DNA of 11,305 nt from an uncultured Lachnospiraceae bacterium (GTDB lineage Bacteria > Bacillota > Clostridia > Lachnospirales > Lachnospiraceae): contig CAMOQY010000032.1 in the NCBI GenBank assembly GCA_946623295.1, forward strand, positions 1-11,305. Direction: 5' to 3'. A program made the position numbers and the translations under genes. Shown one piece after another: positions 1 to 7,128 of this stretch. The notes under the pieces are model-generated. The model had not been told where the DNA came from, made no database searches, and saw only the letters and a list, made by a program, of their open reading frames with translations. The stretch's first letter is position 1; every line of letters begins with the position of its first letter.

Positions 1-544
1 CCGCAAGTGCCCGCGCAAGTGGCACGGTCGCCTCGATATCGGACGGCGTCGTTTCACCGCCGAGATTCGAGTCGTTTACGATCCCCGTACAGCGGATGCC
101 CGCGGCAGTCTCTATCTCTCTCATTACTTCCAGCGCGTCCTTCGCGTTTCCGGTAAGCGGACGGTAGAAGTTCACTACGTAGAGGACCTCGTAGTCGTTT
201 TCCTCCAGGATGTACGGCACGAAGCGTCCGAGCGCAAGCGCGCCGCGGTCATCGCCGCCGACGTCCAGGACCGCGTATTCGCTGCGGCTTTCCACGAGCC
301 CGTAGATCGCGGACGGAAGCGCAGGCAGATCCACGTTGGTATTTGCAAAGGGCAGCGCGATCACCCGCACGCCCGCTTCCTCAAGCTCCCGGGCGGAGTC
401 GGCGGAACGGAAGTAGGGATTGACTATATCCATGTCCGCAAGCGCAGCCGGTTTGCCGCAGGAACGCAGCATCAGCGCGTAGTTTACCGCCAGGTTTGAT
501 TTGCCGCTGCCGTAATGACCGACAAAGAGCGTGACCCTTTTCAT
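1..544 (-). CDS. ParA/MinD-like P-loop ATPase, 3' end beyond window
   Basis: Partial gene: 181 codons are visible from ATG at 544 and the frame stays open to the window edge. The N-terminus carries a Walker A motif at residues 9-16 (GHYGSGKS, lysine 15). A MinD/ParA-like block ADMDIVNPYFRS follows at 36-47, and a Walker-B-like strand VLDVGGDD at 92-99. This places it in the SIMIBI/ParA class of P-loop NTPases. It is not a classical chromosome-partition ParA, because no parB-like gene or partition locus is nearby. The start overlaps the stop of the aminotransferase gene in an ATGA, so it is probably translationally coupled to it. From memory, small ATPases with a GHYGSGK P-loop often sit next to ferredoxin-dependent 2-oxoacid oxidoreductase genes in Clostridia; that link is inference, since no such gene is in the window. 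The family is fairly certain; the substrate and partner are unknown. Confidence 0.85.
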   Translation of the reverse strand, partial: MKRVTLFVGHYGSGKSNLAVNYALMLRSCGKPAALADMDIVNPYFRSADSARELEEAGVRVIALPFANTNVDLPALPSAIYGLVESRSEYAVLDVGGDDRGALALGRFVPYILEENDYEVLYVVNFYRPLTGNAKDALEVMREIETAAGIRCTGIVNDSNLGGETTPSDIEATVPLARALA

Positions 545-1638
545 TCCACTACGATATCGAACTGATGCGTCCAGCCCATCGTGTCCTCGATGCGCCCGGT
601 CTGGATGCCGTAGAGCGTGTTGTACAGGCGGTCCGCAAGCTCTCCGCACTGGCCGTCCGCGACCTGATAGTCCTTGCCTTCAAAGGTAAGGGATCCGATC
701 GGGGAGATCACGGCAGCGGTGCCGGAAGCGAAGATCTCCTGCAGGGAGCCGTCCTCGGAAGCCTTAAGAACATCGGCAAGCGCAAGCTTTCCCTCATGTA
801 CCGGGATATTCCAGGACTTGAGCAGCTGTATGACCGAATCGCGAGTGATGCCGGGCAGGATAGTGCCGGAATCGAGCGATGCGGTATAGACTTCGTTGTT
901 GATACGGAAGAAGGCATTGCAGGTGCCGATCTCCTCGACGTATTTGTGCTCCGCGGCGTCAAGCCACAGCACGTCCTTGCAGTTGGCTGCCTTTGCGTCG
1001 CGGGCGGCTCTCATGGCTCCGCCGTAGTTTCCGCCGACCTTTGCATAGCCCGTGCCGCCCTTTGCCGCGCGGATGTATTTATCCTGCACATAGATACGGG
1101 AAGCGCTGAGCTTGCCGGTAAAGGAGCCGTAGTAGGCGCCGGTCGGAGCGATGATGATGACAAAACGGTAATGATCGACCGCGACGGCGGAGAAGGAGAT
1201 CTCGTCACCGAAAATAAACGGCCTGATGTACATCGAGGTACCGGGGGTCTTGGGCATCCAGTCGGCATCCACACGGAGCAGAGCTTCGATCGCGTCGACC
1301 AGCACGCCTTCGGGAAGATCCGGTATGCACATACGCTCGGCGGTACGGGACATTCTCTTTACGTTCATGTCAGGGCGGAAGATCTGCAGCCTGCCGTCGG
1401 GACGGCGGTAAGCCTTCATTCCCTCAAACATCATCTGTGCGTAGTGCAGCACGGAAGAGCCGGGATCGATAGACAGAGGCTCATAGGGAACGATACGGCC
1501 GTCATGCCAGCCCTGACCCTCATCATAATCCATCAGGAACATGTGGTCAGTAAAAAAGCGCGCAAATCCGAGATTGTTTTCATCGGCCGGTTTCTGCTTG
1601 GGATGTGTGGTCAGAGTGACCGGAAAAGAATGTTTCAT
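541..1638 (-). CDS. ilvE: Branched-chain amino acid aminotransferase (PLP fold type IV)
   Basis: Reversible transamination of leucine, isoleucine and valine with 2-oxoglutarate, in the cytoplasm. At 365 aa it has the length of the BCAT group that includes mitochondrial BCAT and Gram-positive IlvE, longer than the roughly 310 aa of E. coli IlvE. The PLP-binding lysine is K200 in the YAKVGGNYGG motif. Other family signatures are FEGMKAYR (72-79), VEEIGTCNAFF (234-244), LPGITRDSV (261-269) and GTAAVISPIG (306-315). The ATG at 1638 is preceded by a strong AAAGGAGG site 8 nt upstream, which fixes the start. The gene lies 63 nt after the amidase gene, and its stop overlaps the start of the ATPase gene. 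In this context it probably links branched-chain 2-oxo acids to amino acids, for catabolism or for the last step of synthesis. No missing key residue was seen. Confidence 0.96.
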   Translation of the reverse strand: MKHSFPVTLTTHPKQKPADENNLGFARFFTDHMFLMDYDEGQGWHDGRIVPYEPLSIDPGSSVLHYAQMMFEGMKAYRRPDGRLQIFRPDMNVKRMSRTAERMCIPDLPEGVLVDAIEALLRVDADWMPKTPGTSMYIRPFIFGDEISFSAVAVDHYRFVIIIAPTGAYYGSFTGKLSASRIYVQDKYIRAAKGGTGYAKVGGNYGGAMRAARDAKAANCKDVLWLDAAEHKYVEEIGTCNAFFRINNEVYTASLDSGTILPGITRDSVIQLLKSWNIPVHEGKLALADVLKASEDGSLQEIFASGTAAVISPIGSLTFEGKDYQVADGQCGELADRLYNTLYGIQTGRIEDTMGWTHQFDIVVE

Positions 1639-1656
1639 GGTTTGATCCTCCTTTTA

Positions 1657-1685
1657 TTTATAAGATGTGTTTTCAGCATCTGCAA
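1657..1685 (-). promoter_or_regulatory. Weak candidate internal promoter before ilvE
   Basis: On the minus strand a TATAAA -10-like box (1657-1662) lies 17 nt downstream of TTGCAG (1680-1685), which matches the -35 consensus only at its first three positions. Transcription would begin almost at the ribosome binding site, giving a leader of about 15 nt. The spacing is ideal but the -35 is poor and the region is AT-rich, so chance is a real alternative. It could provide separate expression of the aminotransferase and ATPase genes. Confidence 0.28.
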
Positions 1686-1688
1686 TAA

Positions 1689-1701
1689 GGTGCGGGGCAC
1701 C
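1689..1701 (-). other. Short GC hairpin directly after the amidase stop codon
   Basis: Immediately after the amidase TGA the minus strand reads GGTGC-CCC-GCACC, a 5-bp GC-rich stem with a 3-nt loop. It is followed by TTATTG rather than a proper T-run, so it is at best a leaky terminator or an mRNA 3'-end stabiliser inside the operon. Confidence 0.3.
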
Positions 1702-2490
1702 TCAGACTTCGTGATAGAGTTCGGGACGGCGGTCGCGGAATACGTTTATCGTCCCGCGGATGTTTTTCAGGATCCCGGGATCGCAGTCGGCGGTGATGAG
1801 TTCCTCGCCGGCGCCGGCTTTTGCGAGCGTTTCGCCCCACGGGTCGCGGATGGAAGAGCAGCCGCCGTAGACTGTATCGCCGTACGACCCGCAGGAATTG
1901 CAGGAGACGGTGAACATCTGGTTCTCGATCGCCCGGGCCTGCGTCAGCGCCAGGAGATGCGGGATGCGCACATCCGGCCACTGAGACGGGACGAAGAGGA
2001 TATCGAGACCGCCGAGCGCGAGAGTCCTGGCAAGCTCCGGGAAGCGGATATCATAGCAGATGATGACTCCGCACTTTATACCGTCCAGTTCGAACGCGGC
2101 AAGTCGGCCGCCTTTCGCAAAATAATCGTCCTCGCCCATCGGAGTAAAGAGATGAGTCTTGTCGTACTCGGCCACGCATCTGCCTTCACGGTCAAAGACG
2201 TACGCTGTGTTGAAAACTTTGCCGTCTCTCAGGTTCGCGACGCTTCCGGCTACGATATTGACGCGGTTTTCACGCGCCAGCGCGCCGATGCGGGCTTTGA
2301 CCTTTTCACCGTCGCGGTCGGCGAGGCTTTCCAGCCCCTCGCGCGGGAAAAAGCCCGTATTCCAGGTCTCGGGAAGTACGATAACGTCCGGCTTTTCATT
2401 AAGCGCCTGCCGTATAAGCTCCTCGGCCCGGTCAAAGTTTTCCGCGGGTCTTGCGGCGAGCATGTTCATCTGGATGCAGGTGATCCTCAT
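1702..2490 (-). CDS. Nitrilase-superfamily amidohydrolase, omega-amidase type
   Basis: Carbon-nitrogen hydrolase of 262 aa, a usual length for the omega-amidase/Nit2/YafV/MtnU branch. The catalytic triad is visible: E41 in LPETW, K111 in YDKTHLF, and C145 in ICYDIRFPEL. The CYDIRFPEL form and the C-terminal FRDRRPELY are typical of omega-amidase-like members rather than true nitrilases. Known members hydrolyse the distal amide of 2-oxoglutaramate or 2-oxosuccinamate, the products of glutamine or asparagine transamination, or similar omega-amides; the substrate here is not shown. The ATG at 2490 has a GGAGG site 5-6 nt upstream. The gene starts 14 nt after the synthetase stop and is followed by ilvE, so a role removing the amide product of a transamination is reasonable but inferred. 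Cytoplasmic; no signal peptide. Confidence 0.9.
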   Translation of the reverse strand: MRITCIQMNMLAARPAENFDRAEELIRQALNEKPDVIVLPETWNTGFFPREGLESLADRDGEKVKARIGALARENRVNIVAGSVANLRDGKVFNTAYVFDREGRCVAEYDKTHLFTPMGEDDYFAKGGRLAAFELDGIKCGVIICYDIRFPELARTLALGGLDILFVPSQWPDVRIPHLLALTQARAIENQMFTVSCNSCGSYGDTVYGGCSSIRDPWGETLAKAGAGEELITADCDPGILKNIRGTINVFRDRRPELYHEV

Positions 2491-2504
2491 AGTGCCTCCG
2501 TTTC

Positions 2505-4796
2505 CTACAGCGCGTTGCGCTGGATCTTTCCGCTCGTCGTCTTGGGCAGACTGTCGCGGAAAACGACGATCCTCGGGTATTTGTAAGGCGCGGTGTGCGT
2601 CTTTACGTAATTCTGTATTTCTTTCTTAAGCTCCTCGGTTCCTTCGGTACCGGGGATCAGGACGATCGAAGCCTTGACGACCTGGCCGCGCACAGGGTCC
2701 GGGGCGGCGGAAACGCCGCATTCCAGCACGTAGGGCAGCTCCATGATGACGCTTTCGATCTCGAAAGGCCCGATACGGTATCCTGAGGATTTGATGACGT
2801 CGTCCACACGCCCGACATACCAGTAGAATCCGTCCTCGTCCTTCCACGCCGTATCGCCCGTATGGTAGAATCCGCCGCGCCAGGTCTCGTCGGTCTTTTC
2901 GGGATCGCGGTAATACTCGACCGCCAGTCCGCAGGGAAGCCCCTTGTCGATACGGATGACGATCTCGCCTACCTCGCCGACCGGGACGCTTTTGCCGTCG
3001 CCATCGACCAGATCGACGTCATAGATCGGGGCGGGCTTGCCCATGGAACCTATCTTGTGAGGCGCGCCGATCATATTTCCGATGATCATCGTGCTTTCCG
3101 ACTGGCCGAAGCCTTCCATGATCTGAAGTCCGGTCGCTTTCTCAAACTGGCGGTAGACCTCGGGGTTAAGGGCTTCGCCGGCAGTAGTCATATGCTCGAT
3201 GGAAGAGAGGTCGTAGCGGGAGATATCCTGCTTGACCATCATCCTGAGGATCGTCGGAGGCGCGCAGAACGTGGTGATGTGATACTTGGCAAACATGGGC
3301 AGGATATCCGCCGCGTCAAATCTGTCAAAATCGTACACAAAGGTCGCCGCCTCGCACATCCACTGTCCGTAGAGCTTGCCCCACATGGCCTTGGCCCAGC
3401 CCGTGTCGGAGATCGTAAAATGCAGACCGGCCGGATCGACGGAATGCCAGTACTTCGCGGTATGGAAGTGCCCGAGAGGATACTTATGATTGTGTGCGGC
3501 GATCTTAGGATAGCCGGAGGTCCCGGAAGTAAAATACATGAGCAGCAGATCGTCGCCGCACGGAGAATCCGCCGTCCTGTTAAAGTGCGTGCTGTACAGC
3601 TTGTATTCCTCGTCAAAGGTACGCCAGCCTTCGCGCGTGCCGTTAACGATGATCTTGTTTGAAAGACCGTGATACGTTTCGGCGGCCAGGTCTATCTGGG
3701 CAGCAGTATCTTCATCCGCTGTGCAAATGACAGTCGAGATGCCTGCCGCCTTAAAGCGGTATTCGAAGTCATGGCTCTGCAGCTGGCTGGTCGCAGGGAT
3801 CGCGACCGCTCCGAGCTTGTTAAGGCCGAGCATCGCAAACCAGAACTGGTAATGGCGCTTTAGAGCAAGCAGTACGCGGTCGCCTTTTTTGATACCGAGG
3901 CTCTTAAAGTAATTCGCGCACTGGTTGGAAGCCTTTTTCATATCGAGGAAGGTGAAGCGGCGCTCGGTCTTGTCGGATGACACATGGAGCATGGCCAGCT
4001 TGTCGGGCTCCGCCTTCGCGATCCCGTCCACGATGTCAAAGGCAAAGTTGAAGCGGTCCGTATTTTTGAAACGGATGGAGATCGGAGTCCCCTTTTCGTT
4101 TTCCTCTACGTCTATGAATTCCTGATACAGTCTCGGCCTGTCGTCCCTGCGGATCGTGCGCTTTGCCTCGGGTATCAGCCTGGAGGGCGTAAGCTCCGGG
4201 ATCGGCTCTCCGGTGGGGTTGAGGACTATGGCATAGAAATAGCAGTCGTCGTCCTGAACGGCGATCATACCGTGAGGCGTGGAGCTGTCGTAGTAGATGC
4301 TGTCCCCGGGGCCGAGGACTTCCTTGTGGTTGCCGACCTGGACCATCAGGTGTCCCGAGATCACTATGTCGCATTCCTGGCCGGTGTGCGTCGTGAGCTG
4401 GATATCGCGGTGCTGCGCCTCTTCGCTGAAGGTGCTGTGTACGTACAGAGGCTCGGCGATACGGTTCAGGAAGGAAGCGGCCATGTTGTAATACTCCATG
4501 CCGTGTGCCTGATCGATCCGCTGCCCCTTGCCGGCGCGCGTCAGCGTATAGGACGTCAGAGTAGGGCTGACGCCTTCGATGATATCGGTCACGTCCACTC
4601 CGAAGGCGAGCGCGCACCGGTAGATGAACGCAAAGTTCAGGTCGCCTTCGCCGTTCTCGCATTTCAGATATTCCTCGACGGACACGCCTGTCTTTTCGGC
4701 CATTTCCGCAGGCGTAAAGCGGGTGATCTCACGGAGCTCCCGGATTCGAAGAGCTATTTCCTGGATCTTGTAATCGAGTCCTGATATCTTTTCCAA
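2505..4796 (-). CDS. XRE HTH-cupin-acyl-CoA synthetase fusion, copy 1
   Basis: A 763-aa three-part protein. Residues about 13-75 form an XRE-type helix-turn-helix (FTPAEMAEKTGVS, then ENGEGD). Residues about 110-195 form a cupin with HTGQE (H137, E141), GPGDSIYY and STPHG (H175). Residues about 235-763 are an AMP-forming acyl-CoA synthetase: P-loop motif YFTSGTSGYPK (421-431), EGFGQSE (561-567), TGD aspartate 648, GRVDD arginine 663, and C-terminal catalytic K757 in TSGKIQR. SDTGWAKAMWG (463-473) resembles the medium-chain ACSM group. The expected reaction is acid + ATP + CoA giving acyl-CoA + AMP + PPi. The start is TTG at 4796, chosen because GGAGAGG lies just upstream and the N-terminus then aligns with the paralogue in the next gene upstream. 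HTH-cupin proteins alone are usually ligand-sensing repressors, so this may be an enzyme that also regulates. Substrate unknown; a medium, branched-chain or aryl acid is likely. Confidence 0.93.
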   Translation of the reverse strand: MEKISGLDYKIQEIALRIRELREITRFTPAEMAEKTGVSVEEYLKCENGEGDLNFAFIYRCALAFGVDVTDIIEGVSPTLTSYTLTRAGKGQRIDQAHGMEYYNMAASFLNRIAEPLYVHSTFSEEAQHRDIQLTTHTGQECDIVISGHLMVQVGNHKEVLGPGDSIYYDSSTPHGMIAVQDDDCYFYAIVLNPTGEPIPELTPSRLIPEAKRTIRRDDRPRLYQEFIDVEENEKGTPISIRFKNTDRFNFAFDIVDGIAKAEPDKLAMLHVSSDKTERRFTFLDMKKASNQCANYFKSLGIKKGDRVLLALKRHYQFWFAMLGLNKLGAVAIPATSQLQSHDFEYRFKAAGISTVICTADEDTAAQIDLAAETYHGLSNKIIVNGTREGWRTFDEEYKLYSTHFNRTADSPCGDDLLLMYFTSGTSGYPKIAAHNHKYPLGHFHTAKYWHSVDPAGLHFTISDTGWAKAMWGKLYGQWMCEAATFVYDFDRFDAADILPMFAKYHITTFCAPPTILRMMVKQDISRYDLSSIEHMTTAGEALNPEVYRQFEKATGLQIMEGFGQSESTMIIGNMIGAPHKIGSMGKPAPIYDVDLVDGDGKSVPVGEVGEIVIRIDKGLPCGLAVEYYRDPEKTDETWRGGFYHTGDTAWKDEDGFYWYVGRVDDVIKSSGYRIGPFEIESVIMELPYVLECGVSAAPDPVRGQVVKASIVLIPGTEGTEELKKEIQNYVKTHTAPYKYPRIVVFRDSLPKTTSGKIQRNAL

Positions 4797-4800
4797 TTTG

Positions 4801-4810
4801 CCTCTCCCTC
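4801..4810 (-). promoter_or_regulatory. Ribosome binding site supporting a TTG start
   Basis: The minus strand reads GAGGGAGAGG, then CAAA, then TTG (start at 4796). The purine-rich anti-16S match at normal spacing, with no ATG or GTG suitably placed, decides for the TTG start of HTH-cupin-synthetase copy 1. Confidence 0.7.
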
Positions 4811-4837
4811 TATGCTAATGCGTATTATCCGATCAGA

Positions 4838-4847
4838 GCGGGCCCGC
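4838..4847. repeat. GC palindrome in the gap between the two synthetase genes
   Basis: GCGGGCCCGC is a perfect 10-bp palindrome located 2 nt beyond the stop codon of copy 2, in the 53-nt gap. It has no loop and no T-run, so it is not a terminator. It might be a short protein site, or chance in GC-rich DNA. Confidence 0.3.
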
Positions 4848-4849
4848 CA

Positions 4850-7117
4850 TTACAGCAGGTGCCGCTGGATCTTGCCGCTGATGGTCTTGGGCAGACTGTC
4901 GCGGAAGACCACGATACGCGGATACTTGTACGGCGCGGTATGTGATTTGACGTAGCTTTGTATCTCTGCCTTGAGCTCCTCCGTTCCTTCCGTGCCGGGA
5001 ACGAGGACGATCGATGCCTTGACGACCTGACCGCGCACCTCGTCCGGAGCGGCGGAAACGCCGCATTCAAGAACGTAAGGAAGCTCCATTATGACGCTCT
5101 CGATCTCAAACGGCCCGATACGGTAGCCGGAGGACTTGATGACGTCGTCCACGCGCCCGATATACCAGAAGAAGCCGTCCTCATCGCGCCAGGCGGTGTC
5201 GCCGGTGTGGTACCAGCCGTCGTGCCAGACTTCGCGCGTCTTTTCCTCGTCGCGGTAATAGCCCTTAAAGAGCCCAACCGGCAGTCCGTTCCCCGTACCT
5301 ATGACGATCTCGCCGACTTCGCCGTCCGGGAGCGAGGTGCCGTCCGGACCCTGGATGTCGATATCGTACAGGGGAGAGGGACGGCCCATGGAACCGACCT
5401 TGTGCGGTCCGCCAAGGAAGTTCGCGATAGACAGAGTGGTCTCGGTCTGTCCGAAGCCTTCCATGATCTGCAGCCCGGTCAGCTTCTCAAACTGGCGGTA
5501 GACCTCGGGGTTGAGCGCTTCGCCGGCGGTCGTCATGTGGACGATGGACGACAGGTCGTATTTTGACAGATCCTGTTTGATCATCATGCGGAGCATGGTC
5601 GGCGGCGCGCAGAACGAAGTGATGTTGTATTTGTGGAACATCGGCAGGATGACCGACGCGTCGAACCGGTCGAAATCGTAGGTAAAGACTGCCGATTCGG
5701 CCATCCACTGGCCGTAGAGCTTGCCCCAGAGCGCTTTGCCCCAGCCAGTCTCGGAGATCGTGAAGTGCAGGCCATCGTCACCGGCGCCGTGCCAGTATTT
5801 TGCCGTCATATAATGTCCGAGCGGATATTTGTACGAATGCTCGGCGATCTTGGGATAACCGGTCGTTCCGGAGGTGAAGAACATGAGCATGGTGTCATTG
5901 CCGCAGGCGGTATCTGCGTTACGGTAGAAATGCGTGCTGTAAAGCGGATATTCTTCGTTGAAATCCTTCCAGCCCTCGCGCTTGCCGCCAACCATGAGCT
6001 TGAGCTTCAGATCAGGGCAGGAAGCCGCAGCCTCGTCGACGTGATCCGCGATATCGCCGTCGGCGGTACAGAGGATCGCGCTGACGCCCGCGGCGTTGAA
6101 GCGGTATTCAAGATCGTGAGCCTGAAGCTGGTTTGTCGCGGGGATCACGATGGCGCCGAGCTTGTGCAGTCCGAGGATAGCGTACCAGAACTGGTAATGG
6201 CGCTTGAGGATCAGCATGACGCGGTCGCCTTTTTTGATGCCGAGGCTCTTGAAATAGTTGGCGCACTGATTGGAGTTGCGCTTCATATCGGAAAAGGTCA
6301 GGCGGCGCTCGGTCATGTCCGCGGCTATATGGAGCATGGCCAGCTTGTCGGGCTCGCGCCTGGCGAGCGCGTCCACGATGTCAAAAGCAAAGTTGAAGCT
6401 GTCGTCGTTTTTGAATCCGATCGACAGCGGATAGCCGCTCTCGCTCTCCGCGACGTTGATGAATTTGGACGCGATGAGCTTGCGGTCGGTCATGCGGGCC
6501 GGGATGAGCGTATCGCGGACGAGTTTTTCTTCCTGATTCGAGCCCGGCAGTACGACTGCGACAAAGAGGCAGTCCTGTCCGTCGACAGCGATCATGCCGT
6601 GCGGGGTGGAAGAGTTGTAATAAATGCTGTCGCCCTCTCCGAGATATTCCACGTTTTTGCCGACCTGGATCTTGAGGCGGCCGGAGATGACGAGGTCGAA
6701 TTCCTGTCCGGAATGCTTTACCTGATGGATAGGCTTGTTCTGGAGGGCAGGATCGTACTCGTATCTGACCCAGTAGGGCTCGGCGATCTTGCCGCGGAAC
6801 ATGGGCGCGAGATCGCGGATCTCTATGCCGTCTTCCTTTGCGGTCTGCAGGCCGTGTCCGCGGCGCGTGACCGTATATGAAGCCAGATGCGCGCTTTCGC
6901 CTTCCAGGATATCGGTCATGCCGATGCCGAACGCCAGGGCGCATTTATGTATAAAGGTAAAAGGGAAATCGACGGTGCCGCTCTCGTAGGCGATATACGC
7001 CTCAGGCGAGACCTCCACCTTTTCTGCCATTTCGGCAGGCGTAAACCCCGAGATCTCTCTCATCTCGCGGATACGCTGCGCGACTTCTCTCATTTTCTGC
7101 AATTCTTCTGATGCCAT
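4850..7117 (-). CDS. XRE HTH-cupin-acyl-CoA synthetase fusion, copy 2
   Basis: A 755-aa paralogue of the downstream gene with the same order of domains. XRE helix-turn-helix at about 10-72 (FTPAEMAEKVEVS, ESGTVD). Cupin at about 110-192 with KHSGQE (H135, E139), GEGDSIYY and STPHG (H173). AMP-forming acyl-CoA synthetase from about 230: FFTSGTTGYPK (413-423), EGFGQTET (553-560), TGD aspartate 640, GRVDD arginine 655 and catalytic lysine K749 in ISGKIQR. All core motifs are intact, so activity is expected. SETGWGKALWG places it in the same ACSM-like group. ATG at 7117 follows GGAGG by only 4 nt, and that site sits beside the stop of the upstream gene (11-nt gap), which suggests coupled translation. 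The HTH-cupin half differs far more between the copies than the C-terminal domain does, suggesting different ligands or different DNA targets. Substrate unknown. Confidence 0.93.
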   Translation of the reverse strand: MASEELQKMREVAQRIREMREISGFTPAEMAEKVEVSPEAYIAYESGTVDFPFTFIHKCALAFGIGMTDILEGESAHLASYTVTRRGHGLQTAKEDGIEIRDLAPMFRGKIAEPYWVRYEYDPALQNKPIHQVKHSGQEFDLVISGRLKIQVGKNVEYLGEGDSIYYNSSTPHGMIAVDGQDCLFVAVVLPGSNQEEKLVRDTLIPARMTDRKLIASKFINVAESESGYPLSIGFKNDDSFNFAFDIVDALARREPDKLAMLHIAADMTERRLTFSDMKRNSNQCANYFKSLGIKKGDRVMLILKRHYQFWYAILGLHKLGAIVIPATNQLQAHDLEYRFNAAGVSAILCTADGDIADHVDEAAASCPDLKLKLMVGGKREGWKDFNEEYPLYSTHFYRNADTACGNDTMLMFFTSGTTGYPKIAEHSYKYPLGHYMTAKYWHGAGDDGLHFTISETGWGKALWGKLYGQWMAESAVFTYDFDRFDASVILPMFHKYNITSFCAPPTMLRMMIKQDLSKYDLSSIVHMTTAGEALNPEVYRQFEKLTGLQIMEGFGQTETTLSIANFLGGPHKVGSMGRPSPLYDIDIQGPDGTSLPDGEVGEIVIGTGNGLPVGLFKGYYRDEEKTREVWHDGWYHTGDTAWRDEDGFFWYIGRVDDVIKSSGYRIGPFEIESVIMELPYVLECGVSAAPDEVRGQVVKASIVLVPGTEGTEELKAEIQSYVKSHTAPYKYPRIVVFRDSLPKTISGKIQRHLL

Positions 7118-7128
7118 ATATCCTCCGA

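Noticed and set aside
565..2586. 673-codon open frame on the plus strand
   Set aside because: It runs antisense through ilvE, the amidase gene and the end of a synthetase gene, all with intact catalytic motifs on the other strand. The protein resembles no family and has no ribosome binding site. Long antisense frames are expected in GC-rich genes with few TTA/CTA/TCA codons.
2505..7117. The tandem near-repeat as an insertion or mobile-element duplication
   Set aside because: The repeated unit is exactly a paralogous gene pair with diverged N-termini. There is no transposase, terminal inverted repeat or target-site duplication.
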